From assembly GCF_025567405.1 (NCBI RefSeq), contig NZ_JAOQKJ010000003.1:62001-126000 (forward strand): a stretch of DNA of 64,000 nucleotides, written 5' to 3'. This DNA comes from Suilimivivens aceti (GTDB taxonomy: Bacteria > Bacillota > Clostridia > Lachnospirales > Lachnospiraceae). Below are positions 1 through 8,359 of this stretch, piece by piece. How positions within the stretch are numbered: the stretch's first letter is position 1; each line of letters starts with the position of its first letter. The position numbers and the translations under genes were made by a program. Below the pieces are notes generated by a model that saw only the letters and a list, made by a program, of their open reading frames with translations, made no database searches and was not told where the DNA came from.

Positions 1-306
1 TAAGTTACTGGTCAGCTCCAGCAGAAGAAGATATTTATTGTCTGTCTTGTATCTGTCTATAATTTTTGCAAAGCACTGATACAGTCCGTTTGTTGTATAA
101 AAATACAGATCAAATTCTTCATCTACCGGAAGCAGGATCAGCTTTGATTTTTCCATAGGCATATAGATCTCCAGACGATCCTCTGATACTACATCATATA
201 CAGTAGTCTGATAAACCTTCTTTTTTTCTGTTTCTCCTGTGAATTTTACCCGTCCGGCGGACTGAATCTCCACTCTGTTTCCCGGAACCACATATTTTGA
301 CAGCAT
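1..306 (-). CDS. Flagellar brake protein, YcgR-like N-terminal domain (3'-truncated by window edge)
   Basis: The first 102 codons of a gene running off the left edge are present, starting MLSKYVVPGNRVEIQ. Its ATG shares one base with the flhG stop (TGATG), so it is translationally coupled. The segment is beta-rich and ends in LLLLELTSNL. It matches the YcgR N-terminal (PilZN) domain in size, pattern and operon position after flhG. In this family a C-terminal PilZ domain binds c-di-GMP and the protein slows the flagellar motor at the stator or switch. The PilZ RxxxR and D/NxSxxG motifs would lie outside the window, so c-di-GMP binding is inferred from family only. Confidence 0.75.
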   Translation of the reverse strand, partial: MLSKYVVPGNRVEIQSAGRVKFTGETEKKKVYQTTVYDVVSEDRLEIYMPMEKSKLILLPVDEEFDLYFYTTNGLYQCFAKIIDRYKTDNKYLLLLELTSNL

Positions 307-1202
307 CAGTTCTCCCCCTGACCTCTATTTTTCTTGTTGCCTATCATATGTGCAAAAAGGGCTGCCATGCCACGTCTTGCCACATTTCTGTTTAGTTCCA
401 CATTCATCAGCCTTGCTGCGATCTCCTCATAAGCAAGTGCTGAAGGCGCTCCCGGATTCTGCAGGGAAACCGGCATCTGCTGCATGACCGCCCTGCTTAA
501 ATGGGTATCGTTCGGCACTGCTCCCAGGTATTCCATAGAAAGGCTTAAGTATCTGGTTACAACGGAATTTAATTTGTCATACAGGATCCTTCCCTCCTCC
601 TGTCCGGACACTTTATTAGCGACCATCTTGATCCTGACTGCCTGTTCTTCAAAGTCAGGATGCCTTCTCAGTGCTTTCAGCAGGGAATAGGAATCCGTAA
701 TAGAAGTGGGCTCCGGTGTCGTCACCAGCAGGATCTCTCCGCTGGCTACCAGGAATTCCAGCACGGAATCGGAGATCCCCGCTCCTGTATCTATAATGAT
801 CACATCTGCAATAGAATCTAACTCCCTCAGGTTTCCGATGATATAAGTCAGATATTCCTTACCCAGGTTGGAAAGTCCCGCTATCCCGGAGCCCCCTGAA
901 ACAAATCCCACATCCATAGGACCCCAGGTGATAATTTCCTTCATGCTCTTTCCCTGATATATCATATCACAGAAATTGTGCTTGGGAACTGTTCCAAACA
1001 TGATCTCTATATTGGCAAGTCCGAAATCCGCATCAAGGATCACCACCTTCTTATCCATTTTACGAAACTGGATCGCCAGGTTAATTGCCGTATTGGATTT
1101 TCCCACACCGCCCTTACCACTGGTCACTGTGATCACTCTTGCTTCAGGCTTTGCTATATTATTCGCCTTTATGATATTTCTTAACTGCTGTGCCTGATCC
1201 AT
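306..1202 (-). CDS. flhG: FlhG (YlxH/MinD-like ATPase), flagellar number/placement
   Basis: This 298-aa ParA/MinD-family ATPase has the deviant Walker A motif GKGGVGKS at residues 29-36, followed by LDADFGLANIE and IIDTGAGIS. The N-terminus carries DQAQQLR, the short helix that in FlhG proteins contacts and stimulates the FlhF GTPase. A C-terminal amphipathic stretch could bind membrane. In known systems FlhG limits flagellar number and works with FlhF on basal-body siting, also contacting FliM/FliY. It follows flhF by 39 bp and overlaps the next gene by one base. MinD itself is unlikely because of the DQAxxLR motif and the flagellar operon context. Confidence 0.93.
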   Translation of the reverse strand: MDQAQQLRNIIKANNIAKPEARVITVTSGKGGVGKSNTAINLAIQFRKMDKKVVILDADFGLANIEIMFGTVPKHNFCDMIYQGKSMKEIITWGPMDVGFVSGGSGIAGLSNLGKEYLTYIIGNLRELDSIADVIIIDTGAGISDSVLEFLVASGEILLVTTPEPTSITDSYSLLKALRRHPDFEEQAVRIKMVANKVSGQEEGRILYDKLNSVVTRYLSLSMEYLGAVPNDTHLSRAVMQQMPVSLQNPGAPSALAYEEIAARLMNVELNRNVARRGMAALFAHMIGNKKNRGQGEN

Positions 1203-1241
1203 TCCTTACCTCTCATTCAATTCATACCTTTTCCAGTCTCA

Positions 1242-2474
1242 TTACTTTCTTGCGTCTTTTCTGCCGCCAAGCAGCAGCTTTACTGTTTTCTGTGGATTAA
1301 AGCTTTCCAAATCATCCGGTACATTCTGTCCGCAGGTAACGTAGCAGATCTCTGCTCCTGTATAAAGCCTGATATTGAACATATTACCCCGTTCCTCTGT
1401 TTCGTCCAGCTTGGTAAAGATCAGTCTGTAATCAGTTACCTCCCGGTAAGCATCCACGATCTTCTTCAGGTCATTATATTTTGTTGTAGCAGAAAGAACC
1501 AGGAATACATCTGTATCTGTCAGTCCATCTGCTGCATGGATCAGTCCCTTTATGATCTCTCTCTGATCTTCATTCTGGTGGGCATGTCCTGCTGTGTCCA
1601 CCATGATATAATCATAATCCTGGAAATCGCGGACTGCCTGGCTGATCTCTTCTGCGGAATAAATGACTCTGAAGGGTACCTCCAGAATACCGGCATACGT
1701 CCGAAGCTGTTCAGCCGCAGCGATCCTGTATGTATCTGCTGTCAGAAGAGCTACCTTCTTTTTTTTATCAAGCTGATATTCTGCTGCGATCTTGGCAATG
1801 GTTGTTGTCTTGCCAACACCGGTCGGTCCGATAAAGAACACAACTTTTGGTCCCTTCTGGCTTTCTGTCAGTTCCTGTGAATTTCCAAATTTCAGTATCA
1901 TTTTCTGATAGACATCCGCCAGTGCATGATCAAACGGTGTTCCCGGCTTGTTGTTCTTCTCCATCTCATCAATGATCAGGTTTGCATATTTTTCATCCAC
2001 TTCATTATCCAGCATGGTATTGTATACCAGTTTGATAAATCGGGACATTTCATCTTCCTTTATCTCTTCTTCTGGCGCTTCTTCTGTTTCTTCCTCAGGC
2101 TTTTTCAGCTGCTGCTCCAGAAGACTGTGCAGACTGTCCAGCTTCTCTTCGATCACACTGTTTTCCAGCTGCTTTTCAAAATCCTTCTGTCCCTGAGGAT
2201 CTCCTTCCGCCACATGCCGGCTCTCTGCTGTTTTCTCTGCTTTTACAGCATTACCATTCTGGGTGTCTGTATTCTTTCGCAGTGACTGCACCTTCTGTTC
2301 GCTTTCTTCTTCAAGAGCCACCGTGACCTCTGTCAGCTGTGGAAGCAGGAATCCAAAAGGTCCTTTCCGTTTTACCTTGCGCACATTCATGATCACGACT
2401 GCGCTTCCCAGTTCTTTTTTTGCAGCTTCTACTGCATCATTTTCTGTTTTTGCCTGAAATTTCTTTATTATCAT
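1242..2474 (-). CDS. flhF: FlhF, SRP-type GTPase for flagellar biosynthesis
   Basis: This 410-aa protein has a basic N-terminal B domain (residues 1-50), an acidic low-complexity linker (about 55-145, including a run rich in EEE) and an NG GTPase domain with P-loop GPTGVGKT at 216-223. TADTYRIAAAEQLRTYA and VDTAGHAHQ are the following G-domain elements. FlhF recruits early flagellar components to the chosen membrane site and is regulated by FlhG. The start ATG overlaps the flhA stop (ATGA), indicating coupling. The size is within the usual range for Firmicute FlhF. Confidence 0.95.
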   Translation of the reverse strand: MIIKKFQAKTENDAVEAAKKELGSAVVIMNVRKVKRKGPFGFLLPQLTEVTVALEEESEQKVQSLRKNTDTQNGNAVKAEKTAESRHVAEGDPQGQKDFEKQLENSVIEEKLDSLHSLLEQQLKKPEEETEEAPEEEIKEDEMSRFIKLVYNTMLDNEVDEKYANLIIDEMEKNNKPGTPFDHALADVYQKMILKFGNSQELTESQKGPKVVFFIGPTGVGKTTTIAKIAAEYQLDKKKKVALLTADTYRIAAAEQLRTYAGILEVPFRVIYSAEEISQAVRDFQDYDYIMVDTAGHAHQNEDQREIIKGLIHAADGLTDTDVFLVLSATTKYNDLKKIVDAYREVTDYRLIFTKLDETEERGNMFNIRLYTGAEICYVTCGQNVPDDLESFNPQKTVKLLLGGRKDARK

Positions 2475-4504
2475 GCTGTCACCATTCCTACCGACTGCAG
2501 TTCAACATTATTCTCTATCTCATTATAGGATACTACGATCAGATCCCTGTAATAATCCTCAGTCAGACGCTTAAAGTACATTCTTACAATGGGAGATGTT
2601 ACAATGATCGGATTCTTGCCCAGGTTTTCCAGCTTGGCAATCTCATCCCCAACACTCTTCATGATCGCCTTCGTTTTTTCGGGATCCAGCGTCAGATATG
2701 CACCGTTCTCTGACTGCTTTACGCTTGCCATGATCTCCTGCTCCAGCTTCGGATCCAGCGTCACTACACTGGTGGTTTCATTAGCTGGGAAGAACTTGCT
2801 GGAGATTGCTCTCTTCAGGCTCTGTCTCACATACTCTGTCAAAATATCTGTATCCCTTGTAGAAGGTGCATAGTCCGCCAGTGTTTCAAATATAGTGAGC
2901 AGATCCCTGATGGAAATTCCCTCCTTTAAGAGATTCTGCAGCACCTTCTGGATCTCGCCAAGGCCAAGCAGCTTTGGTGTCAGCTCTTCAACCAGTGAAG
3001 GATTGGTATCCTTCAGGTTATTAACAAGATTCTGTACATCCTGTCTGGTAAGGAGCTCTGAAATATGCTGTCTGATGATCTCTGTCAGATGCGTTGCTAT
3101 AATGGACGGCGGATCTACTACGGTATAGCCAAGACTCTCTGCTCTTTCCCGCTGTCCCTCTGTGATCCAGATAGCCGGCAGATGGAAGGATGGCTCGAAG
3201 GTAGGGATACCTGTGATCTCTTCCTCTACATAACCGGGATTCATGGCCATATAATGATCAAACAGGATCTCACCTTCACTAACCTGGATTCCCTTGATCT
3301 TGATAATATACTGGTTCGGGTTCAGCTGGATATTGTCACGCAGTCTGATGATCGGCACTACAGTACCAAGCTCAAGTGCGATCTGTCTTCTGATCATGAC
3401 TACACGGTCAAGCAGATCACCACCCTGATTCACATCAGCAAGGGGGATGATGCCATACCCAAATTCCAGCTCAATAGGATCTACCTGCAGCAGACTGTTG
3501 ACATTTTCAGGCTGCCTGATCTCCTCTGCTGCGATCTCCTCCTCGTCTACCTCATTCTCAATCCTGGCTGTTTCAATCTCTCCGGCGATCACACGGCCAC
3601 AGACAATGAATACCAGTCCGAGAGTCAGGAAGATCAGTGTCGGGAAAGGAGTCACGATACCAAGGGTACAGATAATGATCCCTACTATATATAACGCCTT
3701 GGGTATTCCAAACACCTGTCTGATCAGCACTGCACCAAAATCGGCATCCTTTGAGCCCTTTGTTACCAGAATACCTGTTGACAGAGAGATCAGCAGAGAC
3801 GGGATCTGGCTGACCAGACCATCACCGATTGTCAGGATCGTATAGGTATTTAACGCGTTGTTAAAGTCCATTCCACGTCTCAGGACTCCCATGGCAATAC
3901 CGCCCACAATATTGACTGCAGTAATAATAAGACCTGCCGTGGCATCTCCCTTTACATACTTCACAGCACCATCCATGGAGCCAAAGAAGCTTGCCTCCTC
4001 CTGGATCTTATCTCTTCTTCTCTTGGCCTCTGCATCATTGATTGCACCGGTATTCAGATCCGCATCGATCGCCATCTGCTTACCGGGCATGGCATCCAGA
4101 GTAAAACGTGCTGTTACTTCAGCCACACGTTCAGAACCTTTATTGATGATCATAAACTGGACAATGATAAGGATCAGGAAAACGATCGCACCTACGATCA
4201 GGTCACCGCCTCCGACATAATTACCGAAGGTCTGGACCACTTCACCAGGATCCCCCGTTGTCAGAATCAGTCTTGTGGAAGAAATATTCAGGGCGATCCT
4301 GAATATCGTGGTGAACAGAAGGATGGTCGGAAAGAATGACATATCCAGAACCTCCTTGGCAAACATTGCCGTAAACAGGATCGTAAAACCAAGAGCTATA
4401 TTACAGGCAAGGAGAATATCGAGAAGCCAGCTCGGGATTGGTATGATCATCATTACAAAGGCTGCAACCAGATATGCTGCAACTGCCAGATCCTGTTTCT
4501 TCAT
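2471..4504 (-). CDS. flhA: FlhA, flagellar export gate protein
   Basis: This 677-aa inner-membrane protein of the flagellar type III export apparatus has about eight hydrophobic segments in residues 1-310 and a large cytoplasmic domain from about 340. The FHIPEP family signature region is clear (RFTLDAMPGKQMAIDADL within residues 133-150), followed by RRRDKIQEEASFFGSMDGA. The cytoplasmic domain forms the nonameric ring that docks chaperone-substrate complexes and couples proton motive force to export. It sits between flhB (22-bp gap) and flhF (4-bp overlap), as in other Firmicute fla operons. Length is normal. Confidence 0.97.
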   Translation of the reverse strand: MKKQDLAVAAYLVAAFVMMIIPIPSWLLDILLACNIALGFTILFTAMFAKEVLDMSFFPTILLFTTIFRIALNISSTRLILTTGDPGEVVQTFGNYVGGGDLIVGAIVFLILIIVQFMIINKGSERVAEVTARFTLDAMPGKQMAIDADLNTGAINDAEAKRRRDKIQEEASFFGSMDGAVKYVKGDATAGLIITAVNIVGGIAMGVLRRGMDFNNALNTYTILTIGDGLVSQIPSLLISLSTGILVTKGSKDADFGAVLIRQVFGIPKALYIVGIIICTLGIVTPFPTLIFLTLGLVFIVCGRVIAGEIETARIENEVDEEEIAAEEIRQPENVNSLLQVDPIELEFGYGIIPLADVNQGGDLLDRVVMIRRQIALELGTVVPIIRLRDNIQLNPNQYIIKIKGIQVSEGEILFDHYMAMNPGYVEEEITGIPTFEPSFHLPAIWITEGQRERAESLGYTVVDPPSIIATHLTEIIRQHISELLTRQDVQNLVNNLKDTNPSLVEELTPKLLGLGEIQKVLQNLLKEGISIRDLLTIFETLADYAPSTRDTDILTEYVRQSLKRAISSKFFPANETTSVVTLDPKLEQEIMASVKQSENGAYLTLDPEKTKAIMKSVGDEIAKLENLGKNPIIVTSPIVRMYFKRLTEDYYRDLIVVSYNEIENNVELQSVGMVTA

Positions 4505-4526
4505 CTTTTTTCTCCTTTCCTTTTAT

Positions 4527-5639
4527 TTATGCTTTACCCTTCAGATGATATACAAACGCAAGTACTTCTGCCACCGACTGATAAAGCTCCGGTGGGATCA
4601 GTCCCCCAATATCCACGTTAGCATACAGCATTCTGGCAAGCGGCTTATTCTCTACGATCTCCACATCATGCTCTCTGGCGATCTCCTTGATCTTCTGTGC
4701 CAGAAAATCCTCTCCTTTAGCTATGACATAAGGCGCATCGTATTTATCAGGATCATATTTGATCGCCACCGCATAATGAGTCGGATTGGTAATGACCACA
4801 TCTGCTTCCGGAAGCTGCTGCATCATACGTCTTCTGGACGCTTCCTGCATCCTCTGCTTCTGTTTACCCTTGACCTGTGGATCTCCCTCCTGATTCTTAT
4901 ACTCATCCTTGACTTCCTGCTTGGTCATCTTCATGTCTTCTTTAAACTTATGCTTCTGATATGCATAATCCAGAAAAGCGATCACCATATAGACAGCAGA
5001 GATCCTGATCCCCACATCAATGGCAGTTTCTCCCACCAGCGAAATCGCCTGATTGAGGCTCATATCATACAGTAGAAAAACACCTGCTATTTTATCCTTC
5101 ATGTAGCTGTAGACAACATAACATATAATGCCGATCTTAGCTATGGATTTCAGAAGCTCGATCAGTGCATTTGCTGAAAAAATACGTTTAAATCCAGATA
5201 TGGGATTGAGCTTGCTGAACTTTGGCTGCAGAGGCTTGCTGGTAGGCTTCCACTTAACCTGTACCACATCACATACAACTGCAACTACTACTCCAATCAG
5301 AAAAACAGGAGCCAGCATCAGAAGCGTCTTCAGGATGACCGTATGGAGCAGGACAAAAAGCGCTGCTACCGGGATCTTTCCTCCATACATGGTGATTGCA
5401 TCCGGGATCTGGTTGTAAATACCGGAGAAACAGTCTACCATATTTTCCCCGAGACTTCCCACATATACCTTTAGCAGTATGAACATGGCAAGCAGTCCAA
5501 AAGCATTTCCTATCTCCTTACTTTTGGCTACCTGTCCTTCTTTTCTGGCATCTTCCAGTTTTTTGGCGGTAGGCTCTTCTGTCTTTTCCCCGCCTGGTCC
5601 ATCCTTTGCAAAAAACTGCAGATTATATTCTAAAACCAT
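4527..5639 (-). CDS. flhB: FlhB, export gate and substrate-specificity switch
   Basis: This 370-aa protein has four hydrophobic segments (roughly 44-62, 92-124, 163-180 and 210-228) and a cytoplasmic C-terminal domain containing the autocleavage motif NPTH at residues 285-288. Cleavage between Asn and Pro changes the export apparatus from rod/hook to filament substrates together with FliK, which is encoded in the same operon. The N-terminus has GEKTEEPTAKKLEDARKEGQ, the highly conserved family start. The gene lies 12 bp after fliR; FliR-FlhB fusion occurs in some clostridia but here the two are separate. Confidence 0.97.
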   Translation of the reverse strand: MVLEYNLQFFAKDGPGGEKTEEPTAKKLEDARKEGQVAKSKEIGNAFGLLAMFILLKVYVGSLGENMVDCFSGIYNQIPDAITMYGGKIPVAALFVLLHTVILKTLLMLAPVFLIGVVVAVVCDVVQVKWKPTSKPLQPKFSKLNPISGFKRIFSANALIELLKSIAKIGIICYVVYSYMKDKIAGVFLLYDMSLNQAISLVGETAIDVGIRISAVYMVIAFLDYAYQKHKFKEDMKMTKQEVKDEYKNQEGDPQVKGKQKQRMQEASRRRMMQQLPEADVVITNPTHYAVAIKYDPDKYDAPYVIAKGEDFLAQKIKEIAREHDVEIVENKPLARMLYANVDIGGLIPPELYQSVAEVLAFVYHLKGKA

Positions 5640-5651
5640 AGAGCTTTCCTT

Positions 5652-6434
5652 TTATGCACTCATTACCCTGACAAAGCTGACAACCATACGCTTCATCTGT
5701 TCGTAAATGAAGCCTGCCGCATCCGGCAGCATCGCCGTTGTTACAAAAAGCACACAGAAACCCACCAGCACCTTCATCTGGATACCAACTGCAAACATAT
5801 TCAGCTGCGGTGACACCTTGGCAAGAATGCCAAGCACAGCATTCAGGATAATCATCACTGCAAAGATCGGCAGGCAGATCCTGAAGCCTACGATAATATA
5901 ATCTCCCATAAAGGTGATCAGTGCCTGCAGCAGTGCATCGTCATGGAACACCGCTCCATTAATGGGAATCAGTTCATAAGTCTCAGCAAGTGCTTTCAGC
6001 AGATATCTGTGCATGCCGGAGATCATGAGCAGAAGCAATACCATATAATTGTAATATACACCGGTAATCGTCGTCTGCTGTTTGGTAGCAGGGTCAAACA
6101 GACTGGCCATGGAAAGCCCCATCTCCATATCTGCAATCTGCCCCGCAAAGGATACTACCGCCGTGCAGAGGTTGGCTCCAAAGCCTATCAGGAATCCGGT
6201 TACTGCCTCTTTCATAACAATAATGGTATATCCTGTCAGTGTATCATATGCAGCCTCCTGCTCCGGTCCTGTCTGATATAACAGAACCGATATAAAAAAA
6301 GCAAGTCCCACACGCACTCTTGACGGCGTATTGCTCATACTGAAGAATGGTGCAATATAGACAAAGCTGGCAACCCTGACAAAAATAAGAAGAAATAATT
6401 CAAGATCACCATAGCTGAAACTGTAATCTATCAT
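5652..6434 (-). CDS. fliR: FliR, flagellar export gate protein
   Basis: This 260-aa, very hydrophobic protein has about six membrane segments and matches FliR in length. Recognisable family stretches are FVRVASFVYIAPFFS near the N-terminus and GFGANLCTAVVSFAGQIADM in the middle, with MGLSMASLFDP after it. FliR joins FliP and FliQ in the export-gate complex at the centre of the MS ring. It follows fliQ by 3 bp and precedes flhB by 12 bp, the normal Firmicute order. Nothing unusual is visible. Confidence 0.95.
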   Translation of the reverse strand: MIDYSFSYGDLELFLLIFVRVASFVYIAPFFSMSNTPSRVRVGLAFFISVLLYQTGPEQEAAYDTLTGYTIIVMKEAVTGFLIGFGANLCTAVVSFAGQIADMEMGLSMASLFDPATKQQTTITGVYYNYMVLLLLMISGMHRYLLKALAETYELIPINGAVFHDDALLQALITFMGDYIIVGFRICLPIFAVMIILNAVLGILAKVSPQLNMFAVGIQMKVLVGFCVLFVTTAMLPDAAGFIYEQMKRMVVSFVRVMSA

Positions 6435-6437
6435 ATC

Positions 6438-6707
6438 CTACCTGGTATACAGACTGAAATTAGACCACAGTCTGTTCATAAATTCTGTTATCTGCGTAAG
6501 CATCCAGTTTCCCAGCACGATAATGGACAGAAAGACTGCCAGTATCTTGGGTACAAAGGTCAGTGTCTGTTCCTGGATCGATGTTACTGTCTGAAAGATA
6601 CTGATCAGAAGCCCCACGATCAAAGACACCAGAAGAATCGGCGCTGATACCTTGATCACAAGAAACAGGGCATCGCTGGCAATTGCCGTAACGTCATCAA
6701 TACTCAT
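6438..6707 (-). CDS. fliQ: FliQ, flagellar export gate protein
   Basis: This 89-aa protein has two long hydrophobic helices (about 13-37 and 49-70) separated by the short segment ISIFQTVTSIQEQTLTFVPK, which is the most conserved part of FliQ. The length is typical. Four or so copies pack with FliP and FliR to form the export gate. It sits between fliP and fliR with gaps of 17 and 3 bp. Confidence 0.95.
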   Translation of the reverse strand: MSIDDVTAIASDALFLVIKVSAPILLVSLIVGLLISIFQTVTSIQEQTLTFVPKILAVFLSIIVLGNWMLTQITEFMNRLWSNFSLYTR

Positions 6708-6724
6708 TGCTTATGCTCCTTCCA

Positions 6725-7603
6725 TCATTTGAATGTCCTGACCAGATTCACTATGATCAGATTCCATCCGTCTGCAAGTACAAACAGCAGGATCTTGAAC
6801 GGCATGGATATCGTTGTAGGCGGCAGCATCATCATACCCATACTCATCAATGCTGATGATACCACCATATCGATCACGATAAACGGTATATAAATAATAA
6901 AGCCAATGATAAACGCTTCCCTTAGCTGTCCCACCATAAAGGCCGGTGCCAGCACTGATAACGGAATATCATCCAGCGCCCCGCTCTCCCAGCTGTCACC
7001 GCTGATATCCATAAATACATCCACATCCTCTGTCTGTGTCTGCTTATACATAAATTCCCTGAGTGGCTGGATCCCTCTTTCCAAAAATTCCTGCTGGTCG
7101 ATCTCACCCTGCTCCATGGGGACAACCGCTTCCTCATAGATCTGTGTCATGTAAGGACGCATAATAAAAAAGGTCAGAAATAAAGCTAACCCAATCAACA
7201 CCTGATTCGGAGGCGCTGTCTGGGTATTTAAAGCCGACCTTGTAAAATGCAGAACGATCAGTACCTTCGTAAAAGAGGTAAGCATGATCAGAAGGGTTGG
7301 TGCCAGTGCGATCAGCGTCAGTGTGATCAGAATCCTTAAGGATCCACTCACCTGTCCGTTTCCATTATTATAGGTAACTGTCATCGTATTGGCAATATTC
7401 AGTTCCGAAAGCTCGTCAGGAGTGCTGGCCGTTCCCGGTTCTTCAATATTCGTCCTTTCCTCTGTACTGCCCGTAAGGTGGGAATCCACCTCTGTTGCAT
7501 ATACACTGGAAGAAGGGATAATAGACAATATGCCCACCGTCAGCAGCAGGCATATGATTTTCATTATTCTGTTTGCATGGAAAAACTTTTTCATGCGGTT
7601 CAA
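6725..7603 (-). CDS. fliP: FliP, flagellar export gate protein with cleavable-looking signal peptide
   Basis: The product is 292 aa if the TTG at 7603 is used (289 aa from the ATG three codons later). An N-terminal hydrophobic signal ends near SSSVYATE, then come a Ser/Thr/Glu-rich spacer and the FliP core (ILITLTLIALAPTLLIMLTS, then TKVLIVLHFTRSALNTQ and PPNQVLIGLALFLTF). The C-terminal part has the conserved GMMMLPPTTISMPFKILLFV. FliP forms the pentameric centre of the export gate. The gap to fliO is only 3 bp. The exact start is uncertain: TTG is placed 11 bases after a GAGG sequence inside fliO, and no better signal precedes the ATG. Confidence 0.95.
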   Translation of the reverse strand: MNRMKKFFHANRIMKIICLLLTVGILSIIPSSSVYATEVDSHLTGSTEERTNIEEPGTASTPDELSELNIANTMTVTYNNGNGQVSGSLRILITLTLIALAPTLLIMLTSFTKVLIVLHFTRSALNTQTAPPNQVLIGLALFLTFFIMRPYMTQIYEEAVVPMEQGEIDQQEFLERGIQPLREFMYKQTQTEDVDVFMDISGDSWESGALDDIPLSVLAPAFMVGQLREAFIIGFIIYIPFIVIDMVVSSALMSMGMMMLPPTTISMPFKILLFVLADGWNLIIVNLVRTFK

Positions 7604-7606
7604 AAC

Positions 7607-7975
7607 TCAGTCATCCTCTTTTGCGTTCTGTTTTTTAAACTTTTCCAGTATGTCACCAAAATTCAGATTCTGTCCGTTACCATTTTCATGGAACTGGATC
7701 TCTTCTCTGGACAATTCAGCCAGCATATGAATTTCATCTTTTCCCACTGCAATGACCAGATATCTTTCACCTGCACGTACAATCTGCAGATATTTATTTC
7801 CGGTAACCCGCATGGTCTCAATCACTTCAAGATTACACCCTGCCGCCTTTGTCTTCTGGTACCCTGCGATCCATCTCGTAGTCAGCCAGGTGACCGCAAG
7901 GACAAAGACGAACAGGATCAGTACTGTCATAAACTGTAAAAACCCATCCGTTCTGTCCATACCTGTCAGAAGCAT
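7607..7975 (-). CDS. fliO: FliO (FliZ), flagellar gate assembly protein
   Basis: This is a 122-aa single-pass membrane protein: hydrophobic helix at about residues 12-30, basic WLTTRWIAGYQKTKAAG just after it, then a small soluble domain with YLQIVRAGERYLVIAVGKDEIHML typical of FliO. FliO is poorly conserved in sequence; identification rests on this pattern plus its place between cheY (1-bp gap) and fliP (3-bp gap), exactly as in Bacillus, where it is named fliZ. It helps FliP assemble into the gate. Confidence 0.88.
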   Translation of the reverse strand: MLLTGMDRTDGFLQFMTVLILFVFVLAVTWLTTRWIAGYQKTKAAGCNLEVIETMRVTGNKYLQIVRAGERYLVIAVGKDEIHMLAELSREEIQFHENGNGQNLNFGDILEKFKKQNAKEDD

Positions 7976-7976
7976 A

Positions 7977-8339
7977 TTATCCTACTACCTTCTTTACTGC
8001 CTCCAGTACACGATCTGCCTGGAACGGCTTTACAATAAAGTCTTTGGCTCCACTCTGGATAGCCTCAATAACCATTGCCTGCTGACCCATTGCTGAACAC
8101 ATGATAACCTGTGCAGAAGGATCTGCTGCCTTGATATTTTTCAGTGCCTGAATGCCATCTACCTCCGGCATCGTGATATCCATCAGAACAAGATCGGGCT
8201 TCAGCTCGTTGTATTTTTCAAGAGCCTTTGCTCCATTCTCTGCTTCTCCGGCAACATTATAACCATTTTTGGTCAGAATGTCCTTAATCATCATACGCAT
8301 GAATGCTGCATCGTCTACAATTAAAATATTCTTTGCCAT
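7977..8339 (-). CDS. cheY: CheY, chemotaxis response regulator
   Basis: This 120-aa stand-alone receiver domain has the acidic pair at residues 9-10 (LIVDD), phosphoacceptor Asp54 in LVLMDITMPEVDG and the conserved Lys in FIVKPF. The usual Thr/Ser switch position is Ser in MCSAMG. CheY-P binds FliM and FliY at the flagellar switch, which are encoded immediately upstream; in the Firmicute scheme FliY is also its phosphatase. No output domain is present. A clear GGAGAAAAG Shine-Dalgarno precedes the ATG. The other che genes would be expected beyond the left edge. Confidence 0.95.
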   Translation of the reverse strand: MAKNILIVDDAAFMRMMIKDILTKNGYNVAGEAENGAKALEKYNELKPDLVLMDITMPEVDGIQALKNIKAADPSAQVIMCSAMGQQAMVIEAIQSGAKDFIVKPFQADRVLEAVKKVVG

Positions 8340-8359
8340 AACTTTTCTCCTATACTTTT

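Noticed and set aside
4275..5075. 266-codon plus-strand frame spanning flhA and flhB
   Set aside because: It crosses two well-supported genes on the other strand and shows no family features.
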